Source: Mixophyes australis (taxonomy: Eukaryota > Chordata > Amphibia > Anura > Limnodynastidae). Taken from it: a DNA stretch of 64,000 nucleotides. The stretch is from contig JAVHZZ010000005.1 of assembly GCA_036250195.1 (NCBI GenBank), positions 74,201,505 to 74,265,504 on the forward strand. The letters are read 5' to 3'. The notes beneath the pieces are model-generated. The model was given only the letters and a program-made list of their open reading frames with translations, was not told the origin of the DNA and ran no database searches. Of the stretch, positions 24,261-36,083 are shown piece by piece. Both the position numbers and the translations under genes were made by a program. Position 1 is the first letter of the stretch, and each line of letters begins with the position of its first letter.

Positions 24261-24504
24261 CAGGGGCGGATCTAGAAAGTTTTTCTATCCCCCGGCGATT
24301 TAGGGGGGGCGATTTAGGCCCCGCCCCCTTCCTGCCTTTTAAGGCTGCCGTCGGCTGCACAGTATGTGCAGGTCCGCTCGGCAGTGACAGTGTGCTGCCC
24401 CGCTGCTCTGATTGTGTTTAACACAATCAGAGCAGCCGCCGGCAGCAAGCCCCTGCTAGGGGGGGGCGATTGCCCCGATCGCCCCCCCCCTGGATCTGCC
24501 ACTG
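24261..24504. mobile_element. Non-autonomous hAT-type element (244 bp)
   Basis: Ends CAGGGGCGGATCTAG and CTGGATCTGCCACTG are imperfect inverted repeats. The flanks are GTCTATAG (24253-24260) and TTCTATAG (24505-24512), an 8-bp target duplication with one mismatch, as made by hAT transposases. The interior is GC-rich with a hairpin around 24404-24436 (CTGCTCTGATTGTG and its complement). A related element is at 55392. Confidence 0.78.
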
Positions 24505-24945
24505 TTCTATAGGCAATCTGATGCACTTCAGGGACCGCATAGGCTCTACTGTTTTATCATTAATGAATATATTATTGACAGGTGACATTAATTCAATATT
24601 TTTTTTTCTCTGTGTGTTCCTTTGCGAATTTATAATCCACATAGGCATTGGACATATACTGCAGTGTCTTGAGTAGTAATAAAGAGTCTACCTACACCCA
24701 AATCATCAGCGCACGTATCTTTAGATATGTTCCTTGTTGAATTCAGGAGTATGCAGAGCCGATTTATGTGTGATTTTAAACAACCGGACGTTGCACTCAG
24801 AATGCGCAGGCCTTTGTGTCAGGTGACAAGATTATCCTTAAAACACAGTTTTAGATAAAAGGCCTGAACAGGTAAAATTTGTCAAGAACCATGGGAGTTG
24901 GAACATGATTTTAGAAAAAAAGTCTATCCCATAATAAGAGACAAA

Positions 24946-25161
24946 GGGGGCATTCAATCCCCCCCAGAATAACACTGCGGTAAAACTATTACCGTTAATA
25001 CGGTAATTTTAAAACAGATTTCTGCTCGCCGTTCAGGGAGTCGCGAACAAAGAGCCAGCGTTGAAATTACCATATTAACGGTAATAATGCACACTATTAC
25101 CGTAATATCGGTAATAGTGCGCAAGCCGCATTACAGTATTGAGGCCAATTAAATTCCCCCC
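24946..25161. mobile_element. Harbinger-like MITE with GGGGG...ATTCAAT ends
   Basis: Inverted ends GGGGGCATTCAATCCCCCC and AATTAAATTCCCCCC. The interior has several ATTACCGTTAATA-type palindromes. It is related to the copy at 36653. Confidence 0.6.
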
Positions 25162-25900
25162 TAAGATAGTATGGAAGTATTTTAACATTGTCATAAAAAA
25201 AAGTTTAACATTATTTTTCTGGATAAAATAAAATGGACAATTTGGTATTTTTTTTAAAAAACCCTAGTAAAAGTATGTATTTTCACACCATTGACAAAAG
25301 GGCCTTAACCTGCCGCACGACTCAGAATACACCTACAAAAGTAAAAATAATATTATTATTTTAAAATAATTACATTTTTCTCCATTGTTTAAAAATGTTA
25401 CAAACGGCAAATGTATTTCATTGTAGCTAATGGGTATCACTGAAACATTTAACCTAAGTAATAACAAAAACTGCACAGCCAAAACACAGCAAAACACTGT
25501 CACAACTAATTTAGAAAACATATAAACCACTAACAGCATGACTATTGTCTGTTTGTGAACAATTGTATAGGCTGAAAATAAATCCATGTTTCTCTAAGGA
25601 AACAGCCTGAAAAAAAATCAAATGGTACTGTTTAAGTAGAACAATAGTGCCATGCAGTGGCAGGAATACAGTATGGTGTTCATTAGTTAAATTTGTACTA
25701 TAAAAAAACAGCTGAAAACTCTTACTTCAATAGGTGAAATTATTATTTGAAAAACTACCATACTGACAAATAAAACTGTCAATCTTAAACATTACTGTTT
25801 ATGGAAAGCATAGTGGATGGCAGAGTATCAATAGTGTTGGCTGGTACTTTCTATTTCTCAATATTGGTAATACATGGGAGGAATCACTGAGAGTACTGCT

Positions 25901-26074
25901 GGTATAAATACTAAACGTCGGGTTTGAAAAAGTGGAGATGTTGCCTATAACAGCCAATCAGATTCTAGCTGTCATTTTGTAGAATGTAGTAAATAAATGA
26001 AAACTAGAATCTGAACAGTTGCTATAGGCAACATCTCCACTTTTTTAAATCCACAGTTTAGTAACTATACCCCC
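25901..26074. mobile_element. Palindromic MITE (family P), complete copy
   Basis: The left half contains ACTAAACGTCGGGTTTGAAA, GTGGAGATGTTGCCTATA and CCAATCAGATTCTAGCTGTC. The right half is its reverse complement. Copies of the same family are at 28252, 37712 and 50838. The transposase superfamily is not determined. Confidence 0.72.
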
Positions 26075-26637
26075 TGGTGAGTAATGTGTTTTCTTCATAG
26101 TGGTCAACGCAATGGACTGCTTGTGGCATCACAGTTTTTCAGGTAACACAACTTAGATTATATATTTATCTACTTTCTTACCTTCTATGTGTTACAAATG
26201 GTGGTTTTGAGATGCAAGGCAGAACCAACCATTTATTTATTTCTTGATCTTGCATCAAGCAAGTTAATGGTGTCATATAGGAATGACTGTCATGTGAAAC
26301 TGATATCTGTAAATACATCTTGCGTATATATGTTTTTCTCCCATAATACAGTCATGCTGTGAGCAGCATCAAGAACCATTTAACTGTGTATGTAAACAAA
26401 TTTCAAAGCTTCAAATCTATTATTCACAAGCTGTAGTGAACAAAATCAATTGGTATGGAAGTGGTGATTAAATCTGCCAGCTTGTTCATTTTAAACCAAA
26501 CTGGCTCAAAATCACTGCATGTGTAGGATGAAAACGAATGGAAATGCCTGACCAGGAAATGCAGAACACTTCAAAGTGTCATTGTGTGTTAAGACGGTAA
26601 ACAAAATATAAAATATTGATGTTTGCTGAACACTTAC

Positions 26638-26740
26638 TGACTGTTACTTTATCTTTTTCTCCCAGCATGATATTGTTTGGTGATAAGTCTCTGTGAACGA
26701 TCCTTTTTTCTTTGTGTAAGTACCGCAGTGCTAAGCATAA
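26638..26740 (-). CDS. NEK10: NEK10 coding exon (catalytic loop)
   Basis: 103 nt, acceptor TTTATTTCAG, donor GTAAGT. It encodes 34 residues, starting LCLALRYLHKEKRIVHRDLS, then PNNIMLGEKDKVTV and one base of a Thr codon. HRD contains the catalytic Asp. The position after HRDL holds Ser where most Ser/Thr kinases have Lys (HRDLKPxN). Confidence 0.97.
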
Positions 26741-27360
26741 CTGAAATAAACAAGGTAACAGCTGAGTGAAAAATTAATTTAATTTCAAAGCAAATTAAAG
26801 AGGTATAGATTGCATTAGTAAATGTTGTTATGCATGCATTCTGTAGATAACTTTCTAAATGAGTGATGTCACCAAGAAGGCAGAGTATTTGTTATACATA
26901 AACAGATGGATCATGTGAGCACAAGAGATTCAACTATTTGGCAAAAATGTTATTGGCAAAATAGAGTAACAGAAAGTCAATTAGTAGAAAAGAACTAAAT
27001 TGGGTTATTTAACTAAATAAAATTAGGATGATCCTATATGGAATATTCTAATAAGTAAAGCATACTTACCAACCTTGCAGGTATGGCCTCCAGAAGATCT
27101 GGGGGGGAGGTGGGCGTGTGGGGGCGGGGATTGACAAATCACATCATTTAGCCCCACCCCCTAAACTGTCAACACAATTTCTAGCCTATTATGGCAGGGG
27201 GAGGGCCCACAATAACGATACTTAACTAATGAAGTGGCCAGGAACCGGGAGTTTGCCCTGCTCTCTTGGGAGTCTGGGAGGACTCCCAGAAACACGGGAG
27301 AATTGCGGACATTCCGGTAGGACCTTTCCTTTTATAAAAATGTGCTTTTGTGAAATATGG
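26741..27360. other. NEK10 intron with old GC-rich repeat
   Basis: A GC-rich block at 27065-27340 starts CATACTTACCAACCTTGCAG. It contains TCTGGGAGGACTCCCAGA, a near-perfect palindrome. It looks like an old dispersed repeat, but I could not define its ends. Confidence 0.4.
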
Positions 27361-28041
27361 TGTCACGATAATGACTTTGAGGGTGCCACTGACATATATT
27401 TGCACGACTAAGCAAGGAGGAGCGAAGTCTATCGTACCCCCAGTTTTCACCAGGGACCCCCCGCAAGGAAGTTTTGGCTTTGCTGCATGAGGTGCACAGG
27501 TTGCGGTTCTCCCAGTTAGTTATCAGAGCAGTAGGTGGAAAACAGGAATGGTCGTGCAGTCCGGTTCAGATACCAAATGATAGAGTAGTACACAGGGAAA
27601 ATCCAAAGGGTAGGTCAGAGGCGAGCCAAAGGTCATAATCCAGATAGCAGATAGTACCAAATCTCAGGACAAGAAGGTATTCAGGAACAAGTCAGCAGTC
27701 AGGACCAAAGTAGCAAACAATAGGAACAAGGAAACTGGAGACAGGAACGCTAGAGCTGGTGAAACCAATGCTCTGGCACCAGAATGGAGGAAGGAGGTGC
27801 CTTTTATACCAATATGTGGCCCCTTATTGGAGGGACATAATTTTGGTGGTCAGATGCACTTGACCGCTAACATACAGGAGATAGAAGCGTCTTGTTGCCT
27901 AGCAATGGGACGCAGACCTACTGCGCATGCGCGCACAGCGGAAACTGGAAGTACGTTGCTAAGGCAACGGGACACAGCTTGGCACAAGAGACAGGCGTCA
28001 GTCCCCGGCATGTATGGACAGTGCAGGGATGGCGCCTGACA
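27361..28041 (-). mobile_element. Solo LTR (Gypsy-like)
   Basis: 681 bp, starting TGTCACG and ending CCTGACA on the plus strand. The flanks TATGG (27356-27360) and TCTGG (28042-28046) are a 5-bp duplication with one mismatch. Read on the minus strand, it has an NRF1 site (GCGCATGCGCA, near 27921-27935), CCAATAAGG and TATAAAAGGCACC in promoter order. It shares the TTCACCAGGGA...GCAAGG...GGTTGCGGTTCTC block with the LTRs at 20246 and 53505. Confidence 0.75.
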
Positions 28042-28251
28042 TCTGGTCATTCCATTGTAAAGGGAAAATATAAACCCTGTTCATAAGAGGGGACTATATA
28101 TAGTATAATGTACCCCTTTTTGCAACTCTAAGGATATTGAAAGATATATATAGACACAAGGCTGCATGCTGGATGTATTTATGCAGGTCACGTGAATCTG
28201 AATAAATGACATTAGGGGGTGCATTATGCCTTATAATACACATTTTCATAA

Positions 28252-28389
28252 TGAACTGGAAATGTTGCCTATAGCAACCAATCAGATTCTAGCTATCATT
28301 TTCTAGAATGTAGTAAATAAATGGTAGCTAGAATGTGATTAGTTTTTCAAACCGGACGGAAAACTCTCAGCTTGATAAATTTACCCCTA
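28252..28389. mobile_element. Palindromic MITE (family P), truncated copy
   Basis: Contains TTGCCTATAGCAACCAATCA, TTCTAGAATGTAGTAAATAA and an altered right end with TTGATAAATTTACCCCTAG. The left terminal repeat is missing. Confidence 0.65.
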
Positions 28390-31006
28390 GAACTCACCAA
28401 TTATATGTAATGGTAGAAAAAACACAAGTGTGTGAGTACATGTATGAACTAATGTGACATATACCCTTATCTGCAAATCTTTGACATCACTAACCATCTG
28501 TGTTGTTAACATCTCTCACTACATTGAACATATTAGGAAATACATCACCAGCATTTTAAAAGAAAAAAAAATTAGTAGATAGGGCAGAGCAATCACTAAC
28601 ACTCTGATCATCAATAAGTAAAAAAAGAGATAATATTCCATTACTCTATAATGACACTTCGCACTTTTTTATACAATATATTTGAACAATACTAACATCT
28701 TCTCTACTTTATTCCTCCTTCCTCCATCAAATTTAGCTAAGCCATGCATTCCTAGTGTTTCAATACACAAAACTATAAACAATACATCAACCTGGCACCT
28801 TTCCTTTCTCTCAATATTATATAAATAAGAAAAAAACACAATAAAACAAAAATCTAAGTGTACCAAAACACAATGTAAGCTATATTTGTTCTTATTGTCA
28901 ACACCTGAACTACCATATTTCATATGAAAAGTGAAATCAAATATCAAGCACTCAAATAGAACTGTGCCCATCCTCGTCAAATTACAATAAAAAAAAACAC
29001 TTTCCTTAGGTCAAAGGCTAATGTGTGCAACTTGCAGTTTTTTTCTTTTGTACAATGCTAAGCCACACCCACAATTACACCAGAAGACCACCACATGTTG
29101 TTCCATGACCATTTTGATTGAATAAATCATTTGACCTGTGTTATTTTATGACTGGTAGGAATTCCTTTAAAATAGTAACTTCCCCTACATGGGTTATCCC
29201 TGAGACTCATATCCATGAACTATGTTTTGGGAATGGGGTTATAATCGAGAACACCATACATTTACCTGTATAAATATATTCCAAAGTCGTTCTTCTGTAA
29301 ACTGTTGTTTTTTCTCCTTGAGTGACTTAAAGTGCTCGCCCAGAGATGCCCCTTCAATGAGCTCCATAACAATGTAGAGTTTGTCATCTGTGAAACAGTT
29401 CATCAAGCAAGACAAGACTGAATATTTTTACATGAAGATACGCAATTTTCATCCTTAAATCAGAATAAACTCATCCTAAATCAAGTTTCAGCACAGAATT
29501 TGTCAAAGCTGTCTGTAATTTGGAAATTTTTAAGCCATTGTTTTGGAGTGTATTTTGACAATTAGGAAATATAGATCTAGGTTTTAGTTATACAGAGTAA
29601 TAAACAATCCAGTAAAGGAGGTAATTAATGAGTAAGCAACAGTGGAGAGTGTGATTCAGCCTGTTAACTTTGTAATTTTCCTTTAGCGTAGATAGTTTTC
29701 TATAGCCCTCTGTTTATCTGGCTGCTGTATACCAGAGTAAATAATCTACCTATCCACCCCTTAGCAGCTCCCGGATTGGATATCATTTGTATGCACTTCT
29801 GGAGAGGAGAAAAGATAGGAATATTGACACTTTTCTTCAACATGTATATCAGTGGCGCATCTATAATGGGTGCAGGGTGTGCAGTACAAGGGTGCCCTGC
29901 GCTGCCGACCCAGAGCTACCACTTCCTGGTCTGAACCCCCTGACCGCTACCTGGTGCTGGTACCTCCACAGTAGATAGCAAAGACTCTGGCACTATGCTA
30001 TCTTCTGCACAGGAGCCTTATTTTTTTGTGGGGGTGGTTTGGTGGTGGGTGCAAAAAACTTTTTAAACACCTATGGTGGATAGACATGTTTCTCCTACTT
30101 TCTCCTAAGCAACTTGCTAGTTGTCAGTAGTTTTGGCTTGAAAGCATTTCAAGACAGAAACCAAATCCAAACATCGTTTCAATTATCCTCAAATAATATA
30201 GGTAGTTTTACTATTATTGCTGAATGTAAAAAATAAATATACTCTGCTTATCAAAATAACTATTTGTATTGTGTATTACAGTGAAAAGTTTGTCTTAAGA
30301 AATAGCCTTAGCTATAAAATATATGTCACTAAATCCCACGGATTTCAAACAACACAAAACAAAGGCTATTCATATATTGTATGGTTCTATTTATATTTTT
30401 CTTTAGCATTTGATCAGTTCACATAGAATTCATTGGATCTGCGCTTTTATAAAGATACAATTATCACTGATTAGCAACCTCACGTGGTCACAAGTAACTA
30501 GATGTTTTTAAGGAAGGATTACAAAACCTCTCTCCTGCTCTGACAACAAATAATGTTTTGGAGGCTGGGAAAATGCAATTTTTGCAGTGCTGCTTGGGGA
30601 AAGTAGCATGGATCAGCAAAACCTACAATTTTTTTTCTGAAAATCAATGTGTTGTGTTAGAGAATGCTTAACTGCAGACTGATACCATTACGCTAGATGA
30701 CTAGGATAGTTTTTCAAGCGAACTGACAGCTAAATTTGCAAACTAGAAGTTCATTTCATTTTTAATAGCCGAAACTGGTTGTGAGTTGTGGGTAATCTCA
30801 AATGCAAAGCATATCATATAGCCAAAAAAGCATATAAACAACAACATGTTTACTAAACTGTAAGTTAAATATATTTTTTTAAATACTTATTTTAACTGAT
30901 ATTCCCTTTCATTTAAATATCAGGCACAGAGTCAGTGATTTTTATGGGTAACTATGAAAATATTCGTTAGCATACACTGAACTTTCTACATCACTCACTT
31001 ACTTAC
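28390..31006. other. NEK10 introns around the hinge exon
   Basis: Apart from the exon at 29266-29387, the stretch is AT-rich. A possible hAT-like end (CAGTGGCGCATCTATAATGG) lies at 29850, with GC-rich sequence to about 29970, but no matching right end or target duplication was found. Confidence 0.4.
29266..29387 (-). CDS. NEK10: NEK10 coding exon (hinge region)
   Basis: 122 nt, acceptor GTTTCACAG, donor GTAAAT. It completes Asn and encodes 40 more residues, starting DKLYIVMELIEGASLGEHF and ending WNIFIQ, phase 0 at the end. IVMELIEG is the hinge that contacts adenine; helix alpha-D follows. Confidence 0.96.
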
Positions 31007-31052
31007 TTTCTAAAAAAGTCCTATAATACCGCACAATGTTTGGGTGGCAAAG
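31007..31052 (-). CDS. NEK10: NEK10 coding exon (46-nt micro-exon)
   Basis: Only 46 nt, acceptor TTTTGCAG, donor GTAAGT. It encodes LCHPNIVRYYRTFLE and one base of an Asn codon. HPNIVRYY is the conserved segment after helix alpha-C in NEK kinases. Confidence 0.95.
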
Positions 31053-31639
31053 CTGCAAAACAGAAAATAATGACTCATTGTATTTAAATAAAATAAGACA
31101 TATATTTCATGTGAGGTGTTACATCAGTATTACAGTAAACAACCACAAACAGAAAAATCATACAGCATAAAAAGTATACCTTCATGAACAAGAATGACAC
31201 CTTGGCGTTACTACATGTTAATACAAAGTGATAGATGTATTAATAAGCTTTGAATTGTGCCTCATTTTGTTTGGACTGTAAAAACTGGCATCATGTTGTA
31301 AATTAAACATAGATGATATCTCTTTAAAACAAAAGTAGAAGGGAATAAGAATTTAAGAGTCATTAATGAAGGGAAGTCAAAAATGAGGAGGCACCACACA
31401 TAAACTACTACTATTTCCTGCTTTGTGACACTATGTAGAGTTGGACACATTGCCTCAAGCGTAAGCAGGAAAAGACACACACAAAAAAGTGCATTTACAT
31501 ACATATGTTCAGTTGGACCCATCTCAAGATTAATCCAGCTGTACACAACCAGCATTTGCATGTTCTAGTCCTCAGACTCACATGACTGAGTGAACATAGC
31601 ATACCATATGAACATAGCATATCCAAAATCCTACCAACA
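31053..31639. other. NEK10 intron, no recognised element
   Basis: AT-rich intron between the 46-nt exon and the L1 fragment. Nothing assignable. Confidence 0.4.
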
Positions 31640-32460
31640 CTTTTTGCTAAATACTATAACTTACTATATAAATTCGAGGCAGATCCCTTGATCAACCAAC
31701 GCACTCCAAACCTGATCAGTGATTAATTCCACTCAATATAACTATCATAATTATCAACTGGCAAACTGGCTAAACTAAATGCTCTCTGGACAGAAAATGA
31801 GGTTCTAGGGCCCATACAATCCCTCCTTTGGACTAAAGCCTTGGGCTTGGATGACTTTGCGAATGACTTTTATAAAGATTTTAGTGGAGATCTATCACTT
31901 TACTTTACTATACAACAACTCTTTTATCCTGTCGTAAGACTAAATATCAACCTCCCTCCGCATCTTGGTTTACAAATACCATCCTCCCCGTCAGATTTGC
32001 TAGAACTTAACTTTCCAACCTTAGTAGAAAATTACATAAACTGACCTAGTCCTTCTTCATAGAAGGAGGTGAAGCACTAGAGATGTGGTAGAACACATCC
32101 ATCTGGCCGCCAAAGGAGCTATTGCTGGAGAGTGGAAGTCCTGCCAGTGCTGGAGAATATCGTAGCCAGAATACACTTCTACCATAAAATGAAGATGATG
32201 GCCCCTACCAGTAGAACTGGTATCTCCCCAAAAACATCTTGGTAAGACCTATGGTCAGGCTTCAAATTAGGATGATGATGAGGAACATAAGGGTGCTTCT
32301 AAATATGTAAGACTGTAATAGTGCAGACAACATCACTGTATTTACATTATGCTCTTAGGTCACCCCTTTTTACTGTTAGTGAAGTACCTTTACCTCTCTT
32401 CTTCCCCTACTCTCTTTTTTAACTCTATCCCCATTGTAAAACTAATAAAGAACAATTAAC
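31640..32460 (+). mobile_element. L1/Tx1-type LINE fragment (ORF2 pieces and 3' end)
   Basis: The plus-strand frame NALWTENEVLGPIQSLLWTK, then ALGLDDFANDFYKDF (31770-31890), matches the L1 reverse-transcriptase finger motif (KAPGPDGF...FYK). Sequence from about 32060 resembles the far C-terminal part of ORF2, so the middle is deleted. The end is near AAAACTAATAAAGAACAATT at 32438-32457. It is antisense to NEK10. Confidence 0.65.
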
Positions 32461-32809
32461 CATATTTCTTTCTAGATCATCTTATTATCAAATAGGTATT
32501 TATGACAATCATGTCTTCCAAACAACTTGTATTTATAATAAAACTGTGTTCAGATATTACATTATTTATATTCATTTTTGGAAAGGGCAAAATTACACTG
32601 CAATTAAAAGCAGAAGAAAATCATTTTCTGTGGAAAGATAAGCCATAGTGTCATTCACTATACAGATCATTTTTTTTAAATTCGGTTTTCTCCAGTTCTT
32701 CGGGTAAAGCTATTACATTACTGTTATTGAACAATTACTCTCTGTATCTGTTCACCAAGGACAGCAACAGGAGGTGAAGCATAGAACATGAACATGAAGG
32801 AAAATGTAC

Positions 32810-32947
32810 CTGTTCTCTGATTATTGTTAGCTCAAACACTATGTTCTCTGCGCTGCTGTCTCGGTCACTTTTGTCTTTACCAAATGCTGGGTTGTGCAAA
32901 TTAATCTCTTTCATTGCAAAGAGATTTTGTCCGCTGCATTTTCTGAC
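32810..32947 (-). CDS. NEK10: NEK10 coding exon (ATP lysine, alpha-C)
   Basis: 138 nt, phase 0 at both ends, acceptor CTCTTTAG, donor GTACAT. It encodes 46 residues beginning VRKCSGQNLFAMKEINLHNP. The Lys in LFAMKE is the VAIK-type ATP-binding lysine. The Glu in IVFELTIIREQ is the predicted alpha-C partner. A charged insert (FGKDKSDRDSS) lies between them, as in other NEK10 proteins. Confidence 0.97.
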
Positions 32948-33383
32948 CTAAAGAGAAAAAATATTATAAGAATATACAATTAAGAAAACACAACTCACTA
33001 CTGACACTATTCCCTTGTCCCACTTGGGTGAATTTATTTGCAGAAACACATTAACAAGTTACATAAACTAATGTAGAAAAAAAACAATTAAAACGGTTGT
33101 GATACTTGTAAAGGAAGCCCAGATATCCGCTTACTGTCATGCACTATTTAGAACATAAATAAGGCTCCACTGACAAGTAATTCAGGATAAAAAAAAGTAA
33201 AGATACAATTAATTAGGGGGGGTGATTGAAAAATGAAATTGGTACACAGTAATTTGAAGAGACTTTTCCACTGTTGCCAACATGAGCGGTTCTCTAGAGG
33301 AAATCCCCTGTGGAGATGAACATCAAAAAGAATAATGTGGGTGAGTATGACCCTGGTGGACAATCAGGCACATTCACATCTAA

Positions 33384-34213
33384 GTGGGGTATTCAATTGT
33401 TAGCAAGATTTTTTGTTACCCTGCTGTGTTAAAAAAAAAAAATCTCCAGCGGGTTTTTGCTGGCAATAGCGACCGTTTGGAGTTAGCGCAGCGGGAAAAC
33501 TCATGCAATTCAATTGAAAAAGAGGGAACGCATTAAAAATTGTGTTTGCGAGATAGTATGAGAGTGAAGGGGAGTTTTAACGCTGTCATGTATAACACAA
33601 AAAAGGTTTTGCATACATTTCCATACGTTAGATTGCATTACACACTGATAATATCTACATTACAGTACTTTCTTTTAGCATATTTTTTTATTGAACTATT
33701 TTTTACCATACAATCATCTATTACATGTCAAAACACATTACTACATTCATATTTGTACCAAAAACATACATAAATCTAATTAATTAGATATTTTATTTTT
33801 TATTTCAATATTTTTTCACAAGAAAATCAACTTACACAAGTTAAACATTAGTGATAGACATAAGTTTAACTTTTTTTCAACATTTTTACATGATTTCAAA
33901 TACTTTTCAGAGGTTTTTTACTTTTAACACACCCTAAGGAGGTGCGAGATAAAACAGCATATTTGCCTGTTTTACCCGCCATGTTAAAAAAAAATTGAAC
34001 AAGCTTTTAATGCGGCTGCCTCTCGCACACCCTATACTTTCAATAGACCGTCTACTGGAGCGCAAGAGGATCGTTTCATGAAAAAAAAGTGTAGCGTTAC
34101 AAATGGAATTGAATTGCGGGTAAAGTTAACCCGCTCGAAAATGATAAAAAACAGCGTTAAAATGACTTAACATGCTCAAAAAAAAACAACTCACTGACAA
34201 TTGAATACCCCCC
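33384..34213. mobile_element. Harbinger-like non-autonomous element (830 bp)
   Basis: Inverted ends GTGGGGTATTCAATTGTTAG and its complement, ACAATTGAATACCCCCC, are flanked by TAA at 33381-33383 and 34214-34216. A 3-bp TAA duplication is typical of PIF/Harbinger elements. Sub-terminal repeats contain GCGGG/CCCGC and GTTAAC blocks. No transposase frame was seen. Confidence 0.72.
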
Positions 34214-34561
34214 TAAAAATGCACTAAGTCTAATATACTCCATCTTATCTCAGCCAGGTAAATGGTACCTGTATGTCAGCTGGCACTTACGTTAATACAG
34301 AGAATTAAGTTTATCTTTGCCGGCTAATCTTTACCTATATGTTTTACTGAACATTTACAGAAAGTCCATTTATAAATGGGATATATTTCTGCTACAGAAC
34401 GGTGCATGGCTGTAAGTTGCGTGCTTACACAGACATAATACACATAATTATTTATCGATCAAGATGTTCACCCTGCACTCAGAAAGGAATAAGAGAGCTA
34501 TATAAAGACATTGATTATGCTTCAGCCAGTGGATTTAAACACACTATAAAAAAAAACTCAC

Positions 34562-34690
34562 CTTATATACACTCCCAAATGCTCCACTTCCAAGGTAATC
34601 TAAAATTGCATAGTTTCCAATAAATTTTGTGGGTGTTTTATTTTGATTGATGCCTTCAATGCCATCAGTGACTTGCTTTAGTTTATCTTC
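34562..34690 (-). CDS. NEK10: NEK10 coding exon (kinase start, glycine loop)
   Basis: 129 nt, phase 0 at both ends, acceptor CTATTTCCAG, donor GTGAGT. It encodes 43 residues. After a charged stretch beginning EDKLKQVTDG comes the kinase start, FIGNYAILDYLGSGAFGSVY then K. LGSGAFGSV is the ATP-binding glycine-rich loop (GxGxxG plus Val). Confidence 0.97.
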
Positions 34691-34775
34691 CTGGAAATAG
34701 AGGCACACAAGGCCATTTACTTTTGCCCAGATTAAACAATATTTGATTTTCTTTAATAGCAAGCTAAGTACTTAC

Positions 34776-34878
34776 TGGTAGTGAATTTAATTTAGATGCA
34801 AGGTCTTCATAAGTATTGATATCTCGAATGTAGTGCCCAATATCAATAAACATCTCAAATAAATCTGGTGGAAAAAAC
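34776..34878 (-). CDS. NEK10: NEK10 coding exon (linker)
   Basis: 103 nt, acceptor GTTTTAG, donor GTAAGT. It completes Arg and encodes 34 residues starting FFPPDLFEMFIDIGHYIRDI and ending SKLNSLP, phase 0 at the 3' end. This is the conserved linker between the armadillo region and the kinase. Confidence 0.95.
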
Positions 34879-35072
34879 CTAAAACAAAACGTTTAAATTA
34901 TATTAATTACATATATCCAAGGTAAACAATTATTACATAGTTATATTACTGTGCATTAAAGTTTTTCTTTTTCAGATAATAGATTTAACAAATACCAGCA
35001 CATTATATTTTATACATATTATTTTTTACTTTGATTTCTTTTTCCCCAGAAATTTCATATTTTATATATTAC

Positions 35073-35137
35073 CTTTTGAACAGATCTCGGTTTCTTTCCA
35101 TGCTAAAGAGAAATCTTAATGCTCTGAACGCATAACA
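35073..35137 (-). CDS. NEK10: NEK10 coding exon (end of armadillo region)
   Basis: 65 nt, acceptor TTTCGCAG, donor GTAATA. It encodes 21 residues, CYAFRALRFLFSMERNRDLF followed by K, and two bases of an Arg codon. The same segment is strongly conserved in mammalian NEK10 as I remember it. Confidence 0.95.
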
Positions 35138-35753
35138 CTGCGAAATAAAAACAAAAAGGCTGAGAAGCTAAAACATTTATGCCACAATAAACAAACAGTA
35201 GAACCCAGCAGGATCCGACATAATAATCACTTTCTGCCAAGCATGGCATTCATTTTGCTTAGTCTATGATCTTGGACCATCTGGCTGTATATCCTTCTAG
35301 TAGACATATGCTACCATCTGGACGTTGTACCAGAACTCTCCTATTTAGTGATATTCTGCTGTACATACATATATTTAATTATCTGTAGTCATGACAAATG
35401 CAACACACAAATAATATTAATTGTTTTACTCATATATTGAACTGTCAATATATAGAGTTATTGAAGCAAAATAGATCTTTCTCTAATACGGTAAGAATTG
35501 ATGGATAAAGTAAATGCAATGATGCAATTTATTTGGAAAACCTAAGGTACATTCAATCAATGCCATTCAGTGCAACAAAGTGCAAAGTGGCCTGGAAGTC
35601 ACTCCAGTCAGGTCAAGGGTCTTCAAAGCCCACATCTCCACAATGCTGGGTGCAGGCCTTACCCTGGGATAAGCCAAATTAAACCCAAGGACTAAATCTT
35701 CAGCCCCTACAAATGGGAGTGGCTCAGCATGGTCAGGGGGATAAAAGCCATAA

Positions 35754-36083
35754 GGCAGCACGGTGGCTTAGTGGTTAGCACTTCTGCCTCACTGTGGTCA
35801 TAAGTAGGATTCCCGACCATGGCCTTATCTGTGTGGCGTTTGTATGTTCTCCCTGTGTGTGCGTGGGTTTCCTTCGGGTACTCTGCGGTTTCCTCCCGCG
35901 CTCCAAAAGCATACTGGTAGGTTAATTGGCTGCTATCACCCTAGTCTTTATGTGTGAGTATGTGTGTGTGTGTTAGGAAATTTAGACTGTAAGCTCCAAT
36001 GGGGCAGGAACTGATGTAAGTTCTCTGCACAGCGCTCCAGAATTAGTGGCACTATATAAATAGCTGGTGATGATAATGATGAT
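35754..36083 (+). mobile_element. V-SINE-like tRNA-derived SINE, second copy
   Basis: Same organisation as the copy at 5080: head GGCAGCACGGTGGCTTAGTG, central core (TGTGTGGCGTTTGTATGTTC, TTTCCTCCCGCGCTCC), a TGTG run at about 35951-35972, and the tail GCACAGCGCTCCAGAATTAG, ending in a TGATGA-type repeat. It lies in the intron between the NEK10 exons at 35073 and 36917, antisense to the gene. Confidence 0.8.
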
